Source: Mimachlamys varia (Eukaryota; Mollusca; Bivalvia; Pectinida; Pectinidae). From it: a stretch of 64,000 nucleotides of DNA. The notes beneath the pieces are model-generated. The model had not been told where the DNA came from and did not search any database. It saw only the letters and a list, made by a program, of their open reading frames with translations. How positions within the stretch are numbered: the stretch's first letter is position 1; each line of letters begins with the position of its first letter. Positions 42,016 through 52,900 of this stretch are shown piece by piece. The position numbers and the translations under genes are program-made. Where the stretch lies: contig OX392538.1 in assembly GCA_947623455.1 (NCBI GenBank), positions 34,719,001-34,783,000 of the forward strand. Direction: 5' to 3'.

Positions 42016-43700
42016 TACTGTTAATATTTAACAAACATGGCTATCATTAAATGATCTACATCAGCGAGATATCCGATAGAAGTTGCTGATTACAATATAC
42101 GAGGTTTCTGTATGATTTCCAATTATATGAATATTTTTCCAAGCAAAGTAAATTTGAGAAGTCGGATAAAAACAATCGAAACAGTATATCGCTTAATCTC
42201 AAGTGGCAGTCTTGCTGCTGAAGTTAAGTCCACTTATAACACAGACGCAAGCAAACCAGTATACCACCTCTTTTTCGAAGGGGGGATATATACGAGTTTG
42301 ACCTTTAATCTGATTACATTGAGGGTTAGGTCAGTTATAATTGCAATGAGAAACAGTTAGGGAACGATTGCATCACCTTGGCGTACACCTTTGTCAGAAA
42401 ACTAATTGTTTTAAGTTGTTTCGTTTCACCTTTTGATCATCAGGGGTTGACATTAGCTACAGGCTAATATAATTTCTCAGGAGGTAGCCATTAGATATTA
42501 TTGGTAGCCCTGCTATATCGACCAGCGCTTCGCTCCTTGGCTGACGAGCAAAGCGATGGAGGGGATGGGTTCGGGAGGGGTGTATTCCCCCCCCCCTTTG
42601 ACACAGAAACAAAACACAAATTGATGGTCTTATCTCAAATGATTTTATGCTCGTATTGCATCCAACAATATTTTGTAGGATTTCTGTTGGAGTTGTATAA
42701 GGTCTCTTTGTGACATATCACACTCACTATCACTTGAATCAACATTTGTGTCTTGACTGTTGTCTAAGTGGCCTGGTCTGGTTCCTCCATCATCACCGGC
42801 TCAGCCTCACCACCGACATCAACATCTTGGTCAACCTCACCGCCAACACCCACATCAACATGCATATCAGTCAAAGGGCCAATAGCGATAATTGCCTTTG
42901 GAAGATTCCATCACTAAAAAGTATATATGAAATCACCGATGAATAAGTGAATCCCCAATAAACAAAATCACTGATAAAACAATATAGCCAGTGTTCAGCA
43001 ACGATTTCGTCACACTACCAAGCACGTTTTGCCGAGTAATATGCATTTACTTTCCTCCACAATTGATCAACATAGTTTAGCGATAGTATCAGAACTGCAG
43101 AGGCACAGCTTAATGTCTGTATTTCAATTTATTAAAATTAAACCTTTATGTGTTAACAATCAGAATTGGAAACTTTACCTTTTAAAAATAGAATCCTGTC
43201 CCTATTTCACATTTTTCCAGAACAATATGTTTAGTATAATTTCCGATGCAATTAAGCTGCCAATGCTGTGTGTTTACCAATAGTCAGTTTTTCCTGTCTA
43301 GGCAGCTATATTGTACATGTGCACTTGCGTGCGAGCACGTGCTACAGGTAACCTTTTGATGATAACAAGTAGGAGTGACTCTTACTAAACATAAGTTTTA
43401 CCACATATTGGAAATTATATCAACACACTGCACTGGCGTATTGTGTGAAATATAGAGAACATTTTTTTATCAAGGTAGGTTTCCATTCCTGTATGATACC
43501 GCAAGGCGTATATGTAATTAAAGAAATTTAATAATTTAACAAAGTATTTTTTCCAATACACGAATTAAACACTTTTTTACATCATAAATCATTTCTGTAT
43601 GTTCCTCTGCAACAAAAAAGGGGGAGATGTTACATTCTAATATTTGGCCAAAAAAATTGGCCGACTGCCCGATTCAATATGCCTTCAACTACTCCTCACA
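42016..43700. other. no supportable gene
   Basis: Contains a Thr/Pro- or Asp/Gly-rich stretch at about 42740-42870 (depending on strand) that could be old coding or low-complexity DNA. No domain was seen in any frame. Confidence 0.35.
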
Positions 43701-43704
43701 GCAT

Positions 43705-43812
43705 TATATAAATGGAACGACCGGTTTGCTTGTTGTCACTAGGCGACAGGGTGGTTGTTCTGCTAGGAGCCTTCGGCAGTATACTTCAGTGTGGTAGCAT
43801 TATAAAGTCTAC
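43705..43812 (-). repeat. family A repeat fragment, minus strand
   Basis: GGAGCCTTCGGCAGTATACTTCAGTGTGGTAGCA is the reverse complement of the family A 3' half. Confidence 0.55.
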
Positions 43813-44660
43813 ATTACATCTGCAATTTCAAATGAAACTTGCAAAAATATACTGCCGCTAAAATTCAAGCGCATTCAATATATATCCAATCACATACTTC
43901 GGAAGGCTATGATAATGAATTTAGGGTTATTGCAATTCATGTTTACCTATGTTTGTACTAAGTGGGATTTTTTTTGTCATGTAATATTGCCTGTAATATG
44001 ACAAATGCAAAGAGAATAAGGTCTTTAGTAATTCTCTAATATTAACTGAGAATCATTCATGTACTAGTTAAAAAAAAGAGATAAAATTTCCATGATTTCA
44101 AGACGGCAGTTGGCAACGGAACATCGGAGATCGTCAGAGAAACATCAGAATGTGCCTGTTAAACGCAAGAGAGCGCCGGGAAGTTAGGTCCACGCCGGGG
44201 TTGGCGCAATCCTCACCGTTCCAGTGCCTGTTTTTAGTTATTTGTTTTACGCCGGTGTGTCATTTTGTGGCGTAGTGCCATATTTAGTTTTACCATAAGT
44301 ACCAAAACCCTACTTCGTAATCCTCTCCACTTCTGCTACATGTATATGTCTATTTTGTCTTTGTAATAAATTGACCCAAGGTCTAATTCACATTGGGTTA
44401 TACTTACTAAGTAACACGCTAAAGGAAAACTATAGCTATATGCTGGAACCCAGGAAACAAAACAATGGGTTATACTCGCACTAACAGATACAACGGTAAA
44501 CTCTCTTCCAGCGACATTAGCTAATAGGACATGAAACAATATAACAAACAAAGAACCAAACTAAAACATTATGATAATTGAGTTTATTTAAGCATGTGGT
44601 ATCCTATTCATAAGATGTCATAATGTTGACCCTAACATGAAATTCCACTAATGGTTACGT
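43813..44660. other. no gene seen
   Basis: AT-rich DNA. A short Arg/Lys-rich frame near 44095-44186 (…VPVKRKRAPGS) is too short to support a gene. Confidence 0.35.
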
Positions 44661-44664
44661 TACT

Positions 44665-44880
44665 TAAAACCGTGTGTGGTGTTCTACTTGGGGCCTTTGG
44701 CAGTATACTTCAGTGTAGTATCACATTAAATCGGCAAAAGATCCGGACATACCGCAGCCTCCTCCAAAATACACAAGCTCTCAACACACACACCCACATC
44801 ACATACACCAGGAGGCTGTCCTTAAATGACTCTGGCTGTTAATAGGACTAAAAATATCAACCAAACAACCAACAACTAAA
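44665..44880 (-). repeat. family A repeat, minus strand
   Basis: GTGTTCTACTTGGGGCCTTTGGCAGTATACTTCAGTG through ACACACCCACATCACATACACCAGGAGG to GGCTGTTAATAGGAC, in reverse family order. Confidence 0.65.
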
Positions 44881-45332
44881 AACCACGGTTTAACCATTAC
44901 TTGTAATTATTCACTTTAAGCGGACCATATTGTAGTGTGTGTTAAGGATATATTTAGCTTAACGTACATGTAGACGTTAATTATGACCGAAAAAGACTAC
45001 CAAATATTGCGTTTGATCATGTAAAATACTAATAAGTTCCGGAAATCCATTTTGAAAATACCAAGATAAAAGTAAATATCGTGTGACATCAAGTTATAAA
45101 TGTTGTTATTTTAGATCAATTTGTTCATGTTTCCGCAGATGATAATTTGCCGCAGTATGGATATCGACCAGTAAGCTTATGCAGCAGACTTCAATAGGCT
45201 AATGTATTAGAGAGAGCAATGATACCTTCCTGTATGGAGCACCATGAGGATCATTTCCAAAGTCAAACTTAGCATTGAGATATAACTATTAATTCGGCAT
45301 CGTAAGGATCCTCCAATTTTCCTAGATGCTAA

Positions 45333-45372
45333 TTTGACGTTCAACCTGATTTTTATCAGGTTGAACGTCAAA
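45333..45372. repeat. perfect 18-bp hairpin with TTTT loop
   Basis: TTTGACGTTCAACCTGAT (45333-45350), loop TTTT, then the exact reverse complement (45355-45372). No gene is next to it that would make it a terminator or regulator. Confidence 0.85.
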
Positions 45373-45599
45373 CCGAAAGAACATTTGAGAATTCAATATT
45401 TGATAATTATTAGATCTTTATTTCCTCCAAGCATGAAGAATTATAAAACACAAGTATGCACATAATTACATTACAAACAATATTGTCATATGTGCACGCA
45501 CGAATACACAATAAACAACTTCATGCGTGCAAACCCCCGCAATTCAGCTCACAGTACGAAAAAACATTTCTTTAGGTAGCATCATAATACAGTATATCA

Positions 45600-46125
45600 A
45601 AATTAGAAGTGGAGCTAGTGCGGGACCTTGGCGTACACCTTTAATGTGTTAAATTAAAAATGGGATGCACACCGCGTCGCAGTAACAGAAACTCCTATAA
45701 AGTTTCATTAAATTCTGTAGTCCGGTTTTCGAAAATAGTTTACGGACACCTCGAAGCTGAAGAAACCAGAAGAAATAATAATAAGAAACGCAGCAAAAGC
45801 AATGTCCCCTCACTTCGTTTTTGGGACATACATATTACGACGTATTTACTATACCGATAATTCTAGTGAAGTTTCATGATAATCTGCCCGGTAAATATTA
45901 ATTTCCAAAAAATAATTTCGCATAAAGGGCTGTAACTCCCTTAAAAGGGGTTGAAATTTTTAAAGTTATGATACACAAATACATATATCATACTTATAAT
46001 TAATATGAAGTTTTATCAAAATCTGCATGTTATTTCAGGAGCTCTCCGGACAAGCTTTTCCCATATAGCTCGGGGTATAACTCCCTCGAAATCTGAAATT
46101 TGAAATACTGATTCACAACTACAGA
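45600..46125. repeat. probable retrotransposon 3' region
   Basis: Segments such as GTTTCATTAAATTCTG, ATGAAGTTTTATCAAAATCTGC, GGGGTATAACTCCCTCGAAAT and GAAGCTTCGATAAAATGATG repeat with variation. This GTTTCAT.AAAATC plus 'ataactcc' style is common in the 3' parts of mollusc LINEs; similar text occurs at 60640-61060 and 63030-63215. Family not determined. Confidence 0.45.
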
Positions 46126-46329
46126 TGTACTGATTATCCATATGAAGCTTCGATAAAATGATGATGGCATGTAAGTTAAGACAGATTTTCTGGACAAGCT
46201 ATCAAGGATTGCCATTCCATGGAAAACAAATTTGCCCTACGTCCCAAGTAACGTTCAATCTTAATAACCATAGAGAGCGCCACTTTGAACAGGTTTCTGC
46301 ATTTATGCTAGAATAACATGCAATAGGAC

Positions 46330-46425
46330 AAAAAGTAAAGATAGTGTCGTTGCTGGGGCTCGAACCCGCTACCCTTGGCTTTCCAGCCCGTTGCTCGACC
46401 GAGCGAGCTAAAGGGACATTCTCTA
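46330..46425 (-). mobile_element. tRNA-like Pol III promoter head (SINE)
   Basis: The minus strand reads CCCTTTAGCTCGCTCGGTCGAGC... and then AGCGGGTTCGAGCCCCAGC, a good B box. The anticodon and acceptor stems do not form properly, so this is a tRNA-derived repeat and not a tRNA gene. Confidence 0.5.
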
Positions 46426-46429
46426 CAGC

Positions 46430-46800
46430 TCACACGTGTATGGTGACCTAGTCCACGCACCTCTGTCTGTTTTAGTTGAGCATGCACCCCTGTTGGGAAG
46501 GCTATGGGTTTGTTCCTAAGTCGAGACATACCAGAGTCTCTAACTACTCCCTGCTTAACGCTCAGCATTATGTGAATGGAACGACTTGTTCGCCCGTTGT
46601 CGGTATAATGTGACCGGGGTGTTCTGCTGGGGGCCTGTTCAGTGTGGTAGCACTTAAAATCGGCAAAAGATCCATCGTAAGAAGGCAAACACGAAAATAC
46701 CGCGGCCTCCCAAATACAACCTCTCAAGACACACACCCACATGGCATATACCGGAAGGCCGTCCTTAAAAACAGTCAACAAATCAACCAACTTCCTAAAC
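46430..46800 (-). repeat. family A repeat, long minus-strand copy
   Basis: Runs from CCTGTTGGGAAGGCTATGGGTTTG through TCTCTAACTACTCCCTGCTTAACGCTCAGCATTATG, GGAACGACTTGTTCGCCCGTTGT and TGTTCTGCTGGGGGCC to CATATACCGGAAGGCCGTCCTTAA. The overlapping 164-codon open frame is a by-product of this repeat and the SINE head. Confidence 0.65.
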
Positions 46801-46839
46801 AACTGGTCTTATGCTCTTGCTCTCAGGGGGCTCCATGTT

Positions 46840-47284
46840 AATCTCTTTCCCTTTGCTCATAATTCACCCCTAGTTTAATCGATTTTGAGTTCGGATTATG
46901 GTTAAGGTGATGCCACGATATTCTTATTTCTTACACTGAAATTTTGGTGCCCCAATAGATGATATACAAGTTGCAACAGCGGGGCTCGTCTCAATCGCCA
47001 TATCATCTAGTTTACCTCGTATTGGAAAAGTAAATGCATGTATGCCTGGGCTTGATTTCTCGGTCAAATCCAATTTTGAGCTTATGAATCTGAGCTTGCA
47101 ATGTTATTAAAAATAATCCCAATATTTTGATTTGTATATATCACCTACAGTGTCATACTATCCTGATGATTAATCTAAATCACTGTAAACATCTATGCAT
47201 GACTTTATGACATTAATGGAACATGAACGATAAGACTTAATCTATATCGATATATCTTAAAATAATCAATATCAAGATAGATCT
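46840..47284. repeat. family C fragment, then AT-rich DNA
   Basis: The family C 3' part is at 46840-46945 (CACCCCTAGTTTAATCGATT, TTGAGTTCGGATTATGGTTA); nothing is recognised after it. Confidence 0.5.
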
Positions 47285-47765
47285 AACTAGAGCTGTCGCC
47301 AGGATGGCTGACTAATACCCCCGCAATCCTCATGAAAATAAAACCCCGTAAAAATGGACCAGTTACCATAGCAACCACAAATACAATCATGACCAGTTAC
47401 CATGGAAACCAAAATTTTGGACTTTAAAACAACTGCATGCACATCTACACCTATTCCCAAACATACCTGTTAAGTTTTGTGAAAATCGGTCTGCAAGTAA
47501 ATGTAGAGTTAGACCCCGCGGCAGTGGGGAAGGGCTCAAAACGGTCAAATTGGCTAACATTTCGAAAATCTTCTCTTTGAAGACCCAGATATGCAGTTAT
47601 TGGTACTAGTACATAAACAAACTCCGTTAAGGCCCTTGTGTCTCTTGTATGAAAATCGGTCAACAAGTAAAAGAGGAATTGTACGGACAAGATGTGTCTA
47701 CCGACAGCCAACCTGATTCCAATATACCCCCTTAATTCATTGTGGGGGTATAAAAATGCGAACAT
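47285..47765 (-). repeat. family E repeat, minus-strand copy
   Basis: On the minus strand it starts TTTTTATACCCCCACAATGAATTAAGGGGGTATATTGG and ends GGGGGTATTAGTCAGCCATC and CTGGCGACAGCTCTAGT, the same ends as the copy at 56620-57625. Inside are GTGAAAATCGGTC...AAGTAAATGT-type repeats at 47470-47500 and 47640-47680. Confidence 0.6.
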
Positions 47766-48172
47766 GTCGTTTATCCATCGCTTGCAATGTTTGGTCTGCG
47801 CTTGCAGTGTTCCTTCTCCATACTTCGCATTAGACACGGATCGATTCCTGATAGATCGCTATAAACGATAACGTAAAGCCGGAAAGCAATTAGCCTGTCT
47901 AGCGCGCAGTGTACCTGTACCACGTAAAACAATATGTGACAATATCATAACATGACAATGTGATGAGGGTTGATGTAAGCGGGCATATTTATAGAGAAAA
48001 TACGAACTAAACGAAAACATGCAGACATATGATACTTCTGTGTTACCCGCTTCTTTTGAGATTAGCAAGCTCTAATATCATTTAAATATATCACTCCCCT
48101 ACTTATATACGGTAGGGAGACAATATGTGAGATGGTATGTCAAAATGAAACACCATCCATTATTTAATTATT
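47766..48172. other. no gene seen
   Basis: Short open frames only; no domain. Confidence 0.35.
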
Positions 48173-48255
48173 GATCGAACTAAGACTCGAACCACCAGAA
48201 AGATATAAGACACGTGGTAGAAAACCACTGACTATACCATAACTCGTAGCGTCAG
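48173..48255 (-). mobile_element. tRNA-like Pol III promoter (probable SINE head)
   Basis: The minus strand contains an A-box-like TGGTATAGTCAGTGG and, about 35 bases later, GGTGGTTCGAGTCTTAG with a B box. The acceptor and T stems do not pair, so a working tRNA is unlikely. Confidence 0.45.
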
Positions 48256-48875
48256 CAATTAATTCAAACAAATAAGATTGCTTGGAAAGGAAAGGTTCCG
48301 ATATGAATGTTAAATAACCTGTATTTTGTTATAACACGCAACAAAGGATGGGTGTCTACAATGCCCTTTTTTGACCGCTGTAAATTCTAATATTTACTAT
48401 TTCTGCTACGTATAATTGCAAACAGGCATATAAAAAATAATGAAAAATGACAAAATTATCTGTTACTTAAAAATGTTAAATATAAAACGGAGGATTAAGT
48501 GAGGGGGTGTTTTAGGCTATTTTCAAGTAAAAACTTTTGTTTTCTAAATATTTTCCGTTTTTAATTTATATTTTGAGCTCAATTGTAGCAAAAGAATGTT
48601 CTTGTTAAGCCTATTGAGGCGGCAAAACTCCTAATTTACTGGAACAAAAACAGGGCCGTATATGCACTCATCCTTTGAGTAGAGGGTTGACTTGAACCCT
48701 TCAGTCTGGAGGTCTTAAAACTGAAAATATATTCTATAGGCATTTCTTCAGATATTATAAATTGCAAAATCCCTTTTTGGATACAGGTAAATCTGATTCT
48801 ACATTTCGATTCTGACCATAAACTGTTGATAAAATGTTGACTTCATATACAAAATTGAACCGCGGTATGGCAGGA
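48256..48875. other. no gene seen
   Basis: AT-rich DNA without recognisable features. Confidence 0.4.
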
Positions 48876-48879
48876 TACA

Positions 48880-49195
48880 AACCAGATATCCTGTACTACC
48901 ACTAATACATGCATACACTGACATACTGCAGCCTCCAAAATACACGCATTCTCACATCCCTTACACCGGGAGGCCGTCTTTAAATGACCATGGCTGATAG
49001 AACATATATGACGTGGGGCCTAATCATACAAAACCAAAACAATAAAGATGACATAACACACACATATGCTGCACCTTTTAAATTTAGAAATCGATACATT
49101 ATGCCGAGAAAAATGAAATAAACTGCACCATAAAACAGTTTCGTCCTCCTAGGACTTTTCAGTGAAGCTACGGGCCAAAAGGCCAAAATAATATA
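48880..49195 (-). repeat. family A fragment followed by a family B copy, minus strand
   Basis: CTGCAGCCTCCAAAATACACGC and ACACCGGGAGGCCGTCTTTAA (family A, 48920-48990), then TGCTGCACCTTTTAAATTTAG, AACAGTTTCGTCCTCCTAGGA and GGGCCAAAAGG (family B, 49050-49195). Confidence 0.6.
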
Positions 49196-49199
49196 CTGA

Positions 49200-49795
49200 A
49201 TAGGAGTCCGTCCTCAAAAGATTTGAGCTTGAGAAATGAAATCAAAATCGGAGTTTTCCCCTCTACAGTGGCACAAGAACCGATATAATTCTTATGATTT
49301 TAATCAGCGGGACCACTAGAAAGCTTGAGTTATTCAAGATAAGCAAGTTTGACTATTTGACGAGTTATAGGACTTCGAGAAGACGAAGTTCGAGTATATA
49401 TTAACTTCTAGAGCATTAACGTGATCCTCATAGTTATAGAAACGTACTTATGTTGTCCCTTTAAACTTTTGACCTTCCCCATCAAACAATTTAAATTGAT
49501 ATTTTGTAGTTATTGGATATCATTAATATTGCTAGTTATTCGGGACAGTGAAGCAAACAGGTATTTATAACTATATCTATAAATTATCCATCATTATTAA
49601 ACATCACGTTCATAGTCCTTGGAATTTTTCATGGGTTAACACAAATTGGATCAAACTAATTGCCAATATTATCACATAAATTACATGAAGATCATAGGGG
49701 ACCGATATGTGTAGCTTATATATACATAACGATGTCTACTATTGATCCTTTTATTGGACAGGTCTATAATGGATAGTGCTAACTACAGGGAACTC
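49200..49795. other. no gene seen
   Basis: AT-rich DNA up to the minisatellite. Confidence 0.4.
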
Positions 49796-49799
49796 TCTC

Positions 49800-50152
49800 T
49801 AGGCAGTCGTACCATTCATTCTCAATAATAAAGCTACATTAACCTATATCCAGTAAAACCTAGGCAGATGTACCACTCATTCTGCATAATAATGCTAAAT
49901 TAACCTTCATTCAGTACAAATTCTCTAGAATAAAGCTACATTAACCTATATTCAGTAAACCTAGGTAGATGCACCACTCATTCTCCAGAATAAAGCTACA
50001 TTAACCTGTATTCAGTAAACCTAGGAAGATGTACCACTCATTTTCCATAATAATACTACATTAACCTATATCAAATACAACCTATGCAGATCATAGCAGA
50101 TGTACCACTCATTCTTCATAATAAAGCTACATTAAACCTATACTCGGTACAC
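49800..50152 (+). repeat. minisatellite, about six 60-bp units
   Basis: The unit runs about TACCACTCATTCTCCAGAAT, AAAGCTACATTAACCTATAT and TCAGTAAACCTAGGCAGATG. Six diverged units are visible. The third lacks its first part and the fifth has a small internal duplication of GCAGAT. Confidence 0.85.
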
Positions 50153-50159
50153 TCTAATT

Positions 50160-50465
50160 GGACCAGAGTCATTAAAAATCGACGATATTTTGTCAGTTAC
50201 TATGTAAGAATACAAGAATTGTTATTTGTTGCCTTTGATGATTTCTTCAATTATTGTTTTTCAAATACTTATGGCCAAAACGAAGTCTGGAAACTTGTGA
50301 AAAAAAAAACGACTGTAAGGTGTATACTGCCCAATTAAAATATGGTCCCAAACTTTCTCAAATGTTAACACTACCACCCCCCATAAAAAAACCGCAAGAT
50401 TTATCAATAAACAGTTATGCGGGTTTTCTCATAAAATGGTACATTTTGTACTTACTACATTACAT
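50160..50465. other. no gene seen
   Basis: AT-rich DNA with short open frames only. Confidence 0.4.
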
Positions 50466-50469
50466 CTCC

Positions 50470-50960
50470 ATGTTTGAAACACTATAATGCGAGTGGAACA
50501 ATTGGTTTACCCGGTTGGAGAATAATATGACCTATCGGGGAGTGCTTCCGGGGAAACCTCGGCAGTATATTCCTTTGTGTTAACATTTAAAATCGTAACA
50601 AGCTTCGGACTATCGCAAGGGGCTTAAAAGAGCATACCACTGCCTCCCTAATATACACACTGAACACATACCCCAACGTCGCACACACTAAGTGACCGCC
50701 TTTAATTGACATTAGCTATGCAATATTATTAGCGAGGGGTTCTGGTAAAAAGGCTAACAAGCAAATCTCATCAAAACCCAACCATTTTTTCAAAAGGTAT
50801 TGTGCGAAACCAATTAGCTGATAATCAAACTTGAGCGAGGGATTTTGGTAATGAGTATACCTTACAACTTTCATCAATATCCGAGCATTCTTTCAAAAGA
50901 TATTGAGCGGAAAGCAATAAGGTCACAGCAGTTTTGTTGGGCGGGGATAACTAAACCAAA
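50470..50960 (-). repeat. family A copy, then a LINE-like tail
   Basis: 50470-50720 is a family A copy on the minus strand (GAGTGGAACAATTGGTTTACCC, GCTTCCGGGG, ACCTCGGCAGTATATTC). 50740-50960 resembles 63030-63250: CAACTTTCATCAATATCCGA, CATTCTTTCAAAAGATATTG, GGAAAGCAATAAGGTCA, then GTTGGGCGGGGATAA. Confidence 0.5.
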
Positions 50961-51245
50961 TTAAACTTCTTGTGGTCACTTTGTAGCTTTTTCGCATGTT
51001 CTGCAATAGAATATCCGTGATACATTAAGATTAGAATCCGATCATACCGAAGCACAAAAATGGTTGTTTAAACACTCGACCTCAAATGGCCTCTCACAAA
51101 CCTTGCAACAGGGAAATATGTACGATTCGCATGCGACATATATACCCACAGGTCATTGTACGAGAGGAATGAAGCATAAGGGAAAGTTTTATGGTCGCCA
51201 TCTTTATCTCATCGAGAAATATTCTGTATCTTTGTGTGATATAAA

Positions 51246-51543
51246 GATGGACGTTTTTCAGTTTGCTTATTATTTTGAGTGTGTTTACTTGTTGTGATGA
51301 CAATGATGACTCTGTTCTCATTTTGAGGATTGATGCTTACTTGGATGTGACCAATACTTACTTAGTGTCATCGATGAAGCAGAAGACGCTTATTCTTCCG
51401 GAACACCTTGTCTTATTGTCTTGTGCTTTTACGAGATTTTCTATGTAAATCTTTCCTTTGTTCCCATTTTGCCTAATGTTTAATCGATTTTGAGTTCGGA
51501 TTATGGTTTTGTTGACACATTGGTATTCTCTGATTTTTTTTTT
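51246..51543 (+). repeat. family C repeat, long copy
   Basis: Begins near GACGTTTTTCAGTTTGCTTATT and includes GTTGTGATGACAATGATGA, ATCGATGAAGCAGAAGACGC, CCGGAACACC, TTTAATCGATTTTGAGTTCG and a terminal TCTGATTTTTTTTT. It is nearly collinear with 54889-55175. The poly-T end suggests a retroposed sequence. Confidence 0.7.
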
Positions 51544-52085
51544 CATTCTGAGAGAGTAAGCCAGTTCATGTATTCCACTCTTTTTGTGTTATTTTAATTG
51601 TTGTATATTTGATAAATGTCTTGAGGTTGTACCTTATTTCTGCATTATAGCTGTTTCTCAGTTATGTAATAGATTTTAAACTTATGAGCTTACTTGTTTC
51701 AATTAAGCCTTCGGTTTCTGGTTAGTAGGCAAGAGTCTACTACCCACGCATTCTATTTTGATAAGTAACCACGCTGCAAAGGTTATGTTCAAGTTGAGTT
51801 TGGACGCAGAGTCTGGACCACTTGACCGTCACAATATCGTTCTTCAAATGTGACTTAATGCAATCGCATACGCATTTGCATATATATAATATATAAGGGT
51901 AAACAATAAGCTGTAAACAACACCATTTTTCTCAATTTCATCACTGTGTTTTTACGTAAATGATTTCACTAGCACTTCGAACAAATTAATTAAGATTATT
52001 CATCAATTGGACCAGAAGTTTGCCAGCATCCATTTAGTGAGTATTTAGAGGTTTTGAATCCTATTTGTGTTCGATGTTTCAAGCT
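51544..52085. other. no gene seen
   Basis: AT-rich DNA. Confidence 0.4.
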
Positions 52086-52240
52086 GTTCAAGGAGCCCAT
52101 CAATGCCATAGTTCCGAAGGATAATGGTAACACACGCATATGCTGTACCTCTGTTCAAGGAGCCCATCAATGCCATAGTTCCGAAGGATAATGGTAACAC
52201 GCATATGCTGTACCTTTTAAATTTAGTAACAGATACACAT
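52086..52240 (-). repeat. 67-bp tandem duplication inside a family B copy
   Basis: GTTCAAGGAGCCCATCAATG, CCATAGTTCCGAAGGATAAT and GGTAACAC..GCATATGCTGTACCT occurs at 52086 and again at 52153. The two units are identical except for an AC insertion and a base or two at the end, so this is very recent or an assembly effect. Confidence 0.8.
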
Positions 52241-52555
52241 ACATCTGTTTCGTTCTTAAAACATGTTCGTGTCAATATGCAATTATTTAACTTCAATAGA
52301 GCATTCCATAACTTTAAAACTATCCCGTAAATCGCACATGATGTTGGAAATACAGACAGGTTTTAATATGCAATTACAAAATGCAATCGTTCAGATATTT
52401 ACTGCTTTTAAATGTTTATAAAAGATATTGCTTTTCAAGATTATTAAGACCTATTTTAAAAATCGATCAGCGTGTTTATAAAACATTAATTTATGTTTAC
52501 CTTCATGATTAAGATAACATTAAGTAATTTTATAAATTATGTAATAATTCATTTT
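52241..52555. other. no gene seen
   Basis: AT-rich DNA. Confidence 0.4.
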
Positions 52556-52900
52556 TTGTGTGTTATGTTTAGACGTCCTAGTAACAGCTAGGGACATTTG
52601 AAACAGGACCTGCTTTTAGTGGTCGAGGTAAGCCGGAGTTCCCGGAGAAAAAAACACCGACCCGTGGTAAGTACAATGGGCCTATCCCGTGCAGGCCCGA
52701 AACCCACAACAAGGAGGTGCAGGATTAGTGGTAGCAGAATCTCAATCACCGTAACCAATTGGTCACCACATCCCCTTGACTTTTGATTTGCGAGTTACAT
52801 GTAACGGGCGCGTGTAATGGTAACCAGCGGGACGGAGAACGAGTGGTCTCCACGAGTAGGCAGACACCGGTTGTTGTAATCGCCTTGTCAAACAACCATG
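52556..52900 (+). repeat. repeat fragments including a SINE-like core
   Basis: A family A start (GACGTCCTAGTAACAGCTAG) at 52570, then GCCGGAGTTCCCGGAGAAAA at 52632, related to the core of the SINE at 37790. A GC-richer stretch follows up to 52895 (AACGGGCGCGTGTAATGGTA) with no further match in the window. Confidence 0.45.

Noticed and set aside
46330..46425. tRNA gene on the minus strand
   Set aside because: The B box is good but the A box is poor and the acceptor and anticodon stems do not form; better read as a SINE head.
46308..46802. 164-codon minus-strand open frame
   Set aside because: It runs across a tRNA-like SINE head and a family A repeat and shows no domain; the frame is a by-product of the repeats.
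47451..47837. 128-codon minus-strand open frame
   Set aside because: Mostly inside a family E repeat copy.
49800..50152. CRISPR-like repeat array
   Set aside because: Units abut each other with no unique spacers, and the genome is eukaryotic; it is a minisatellite.
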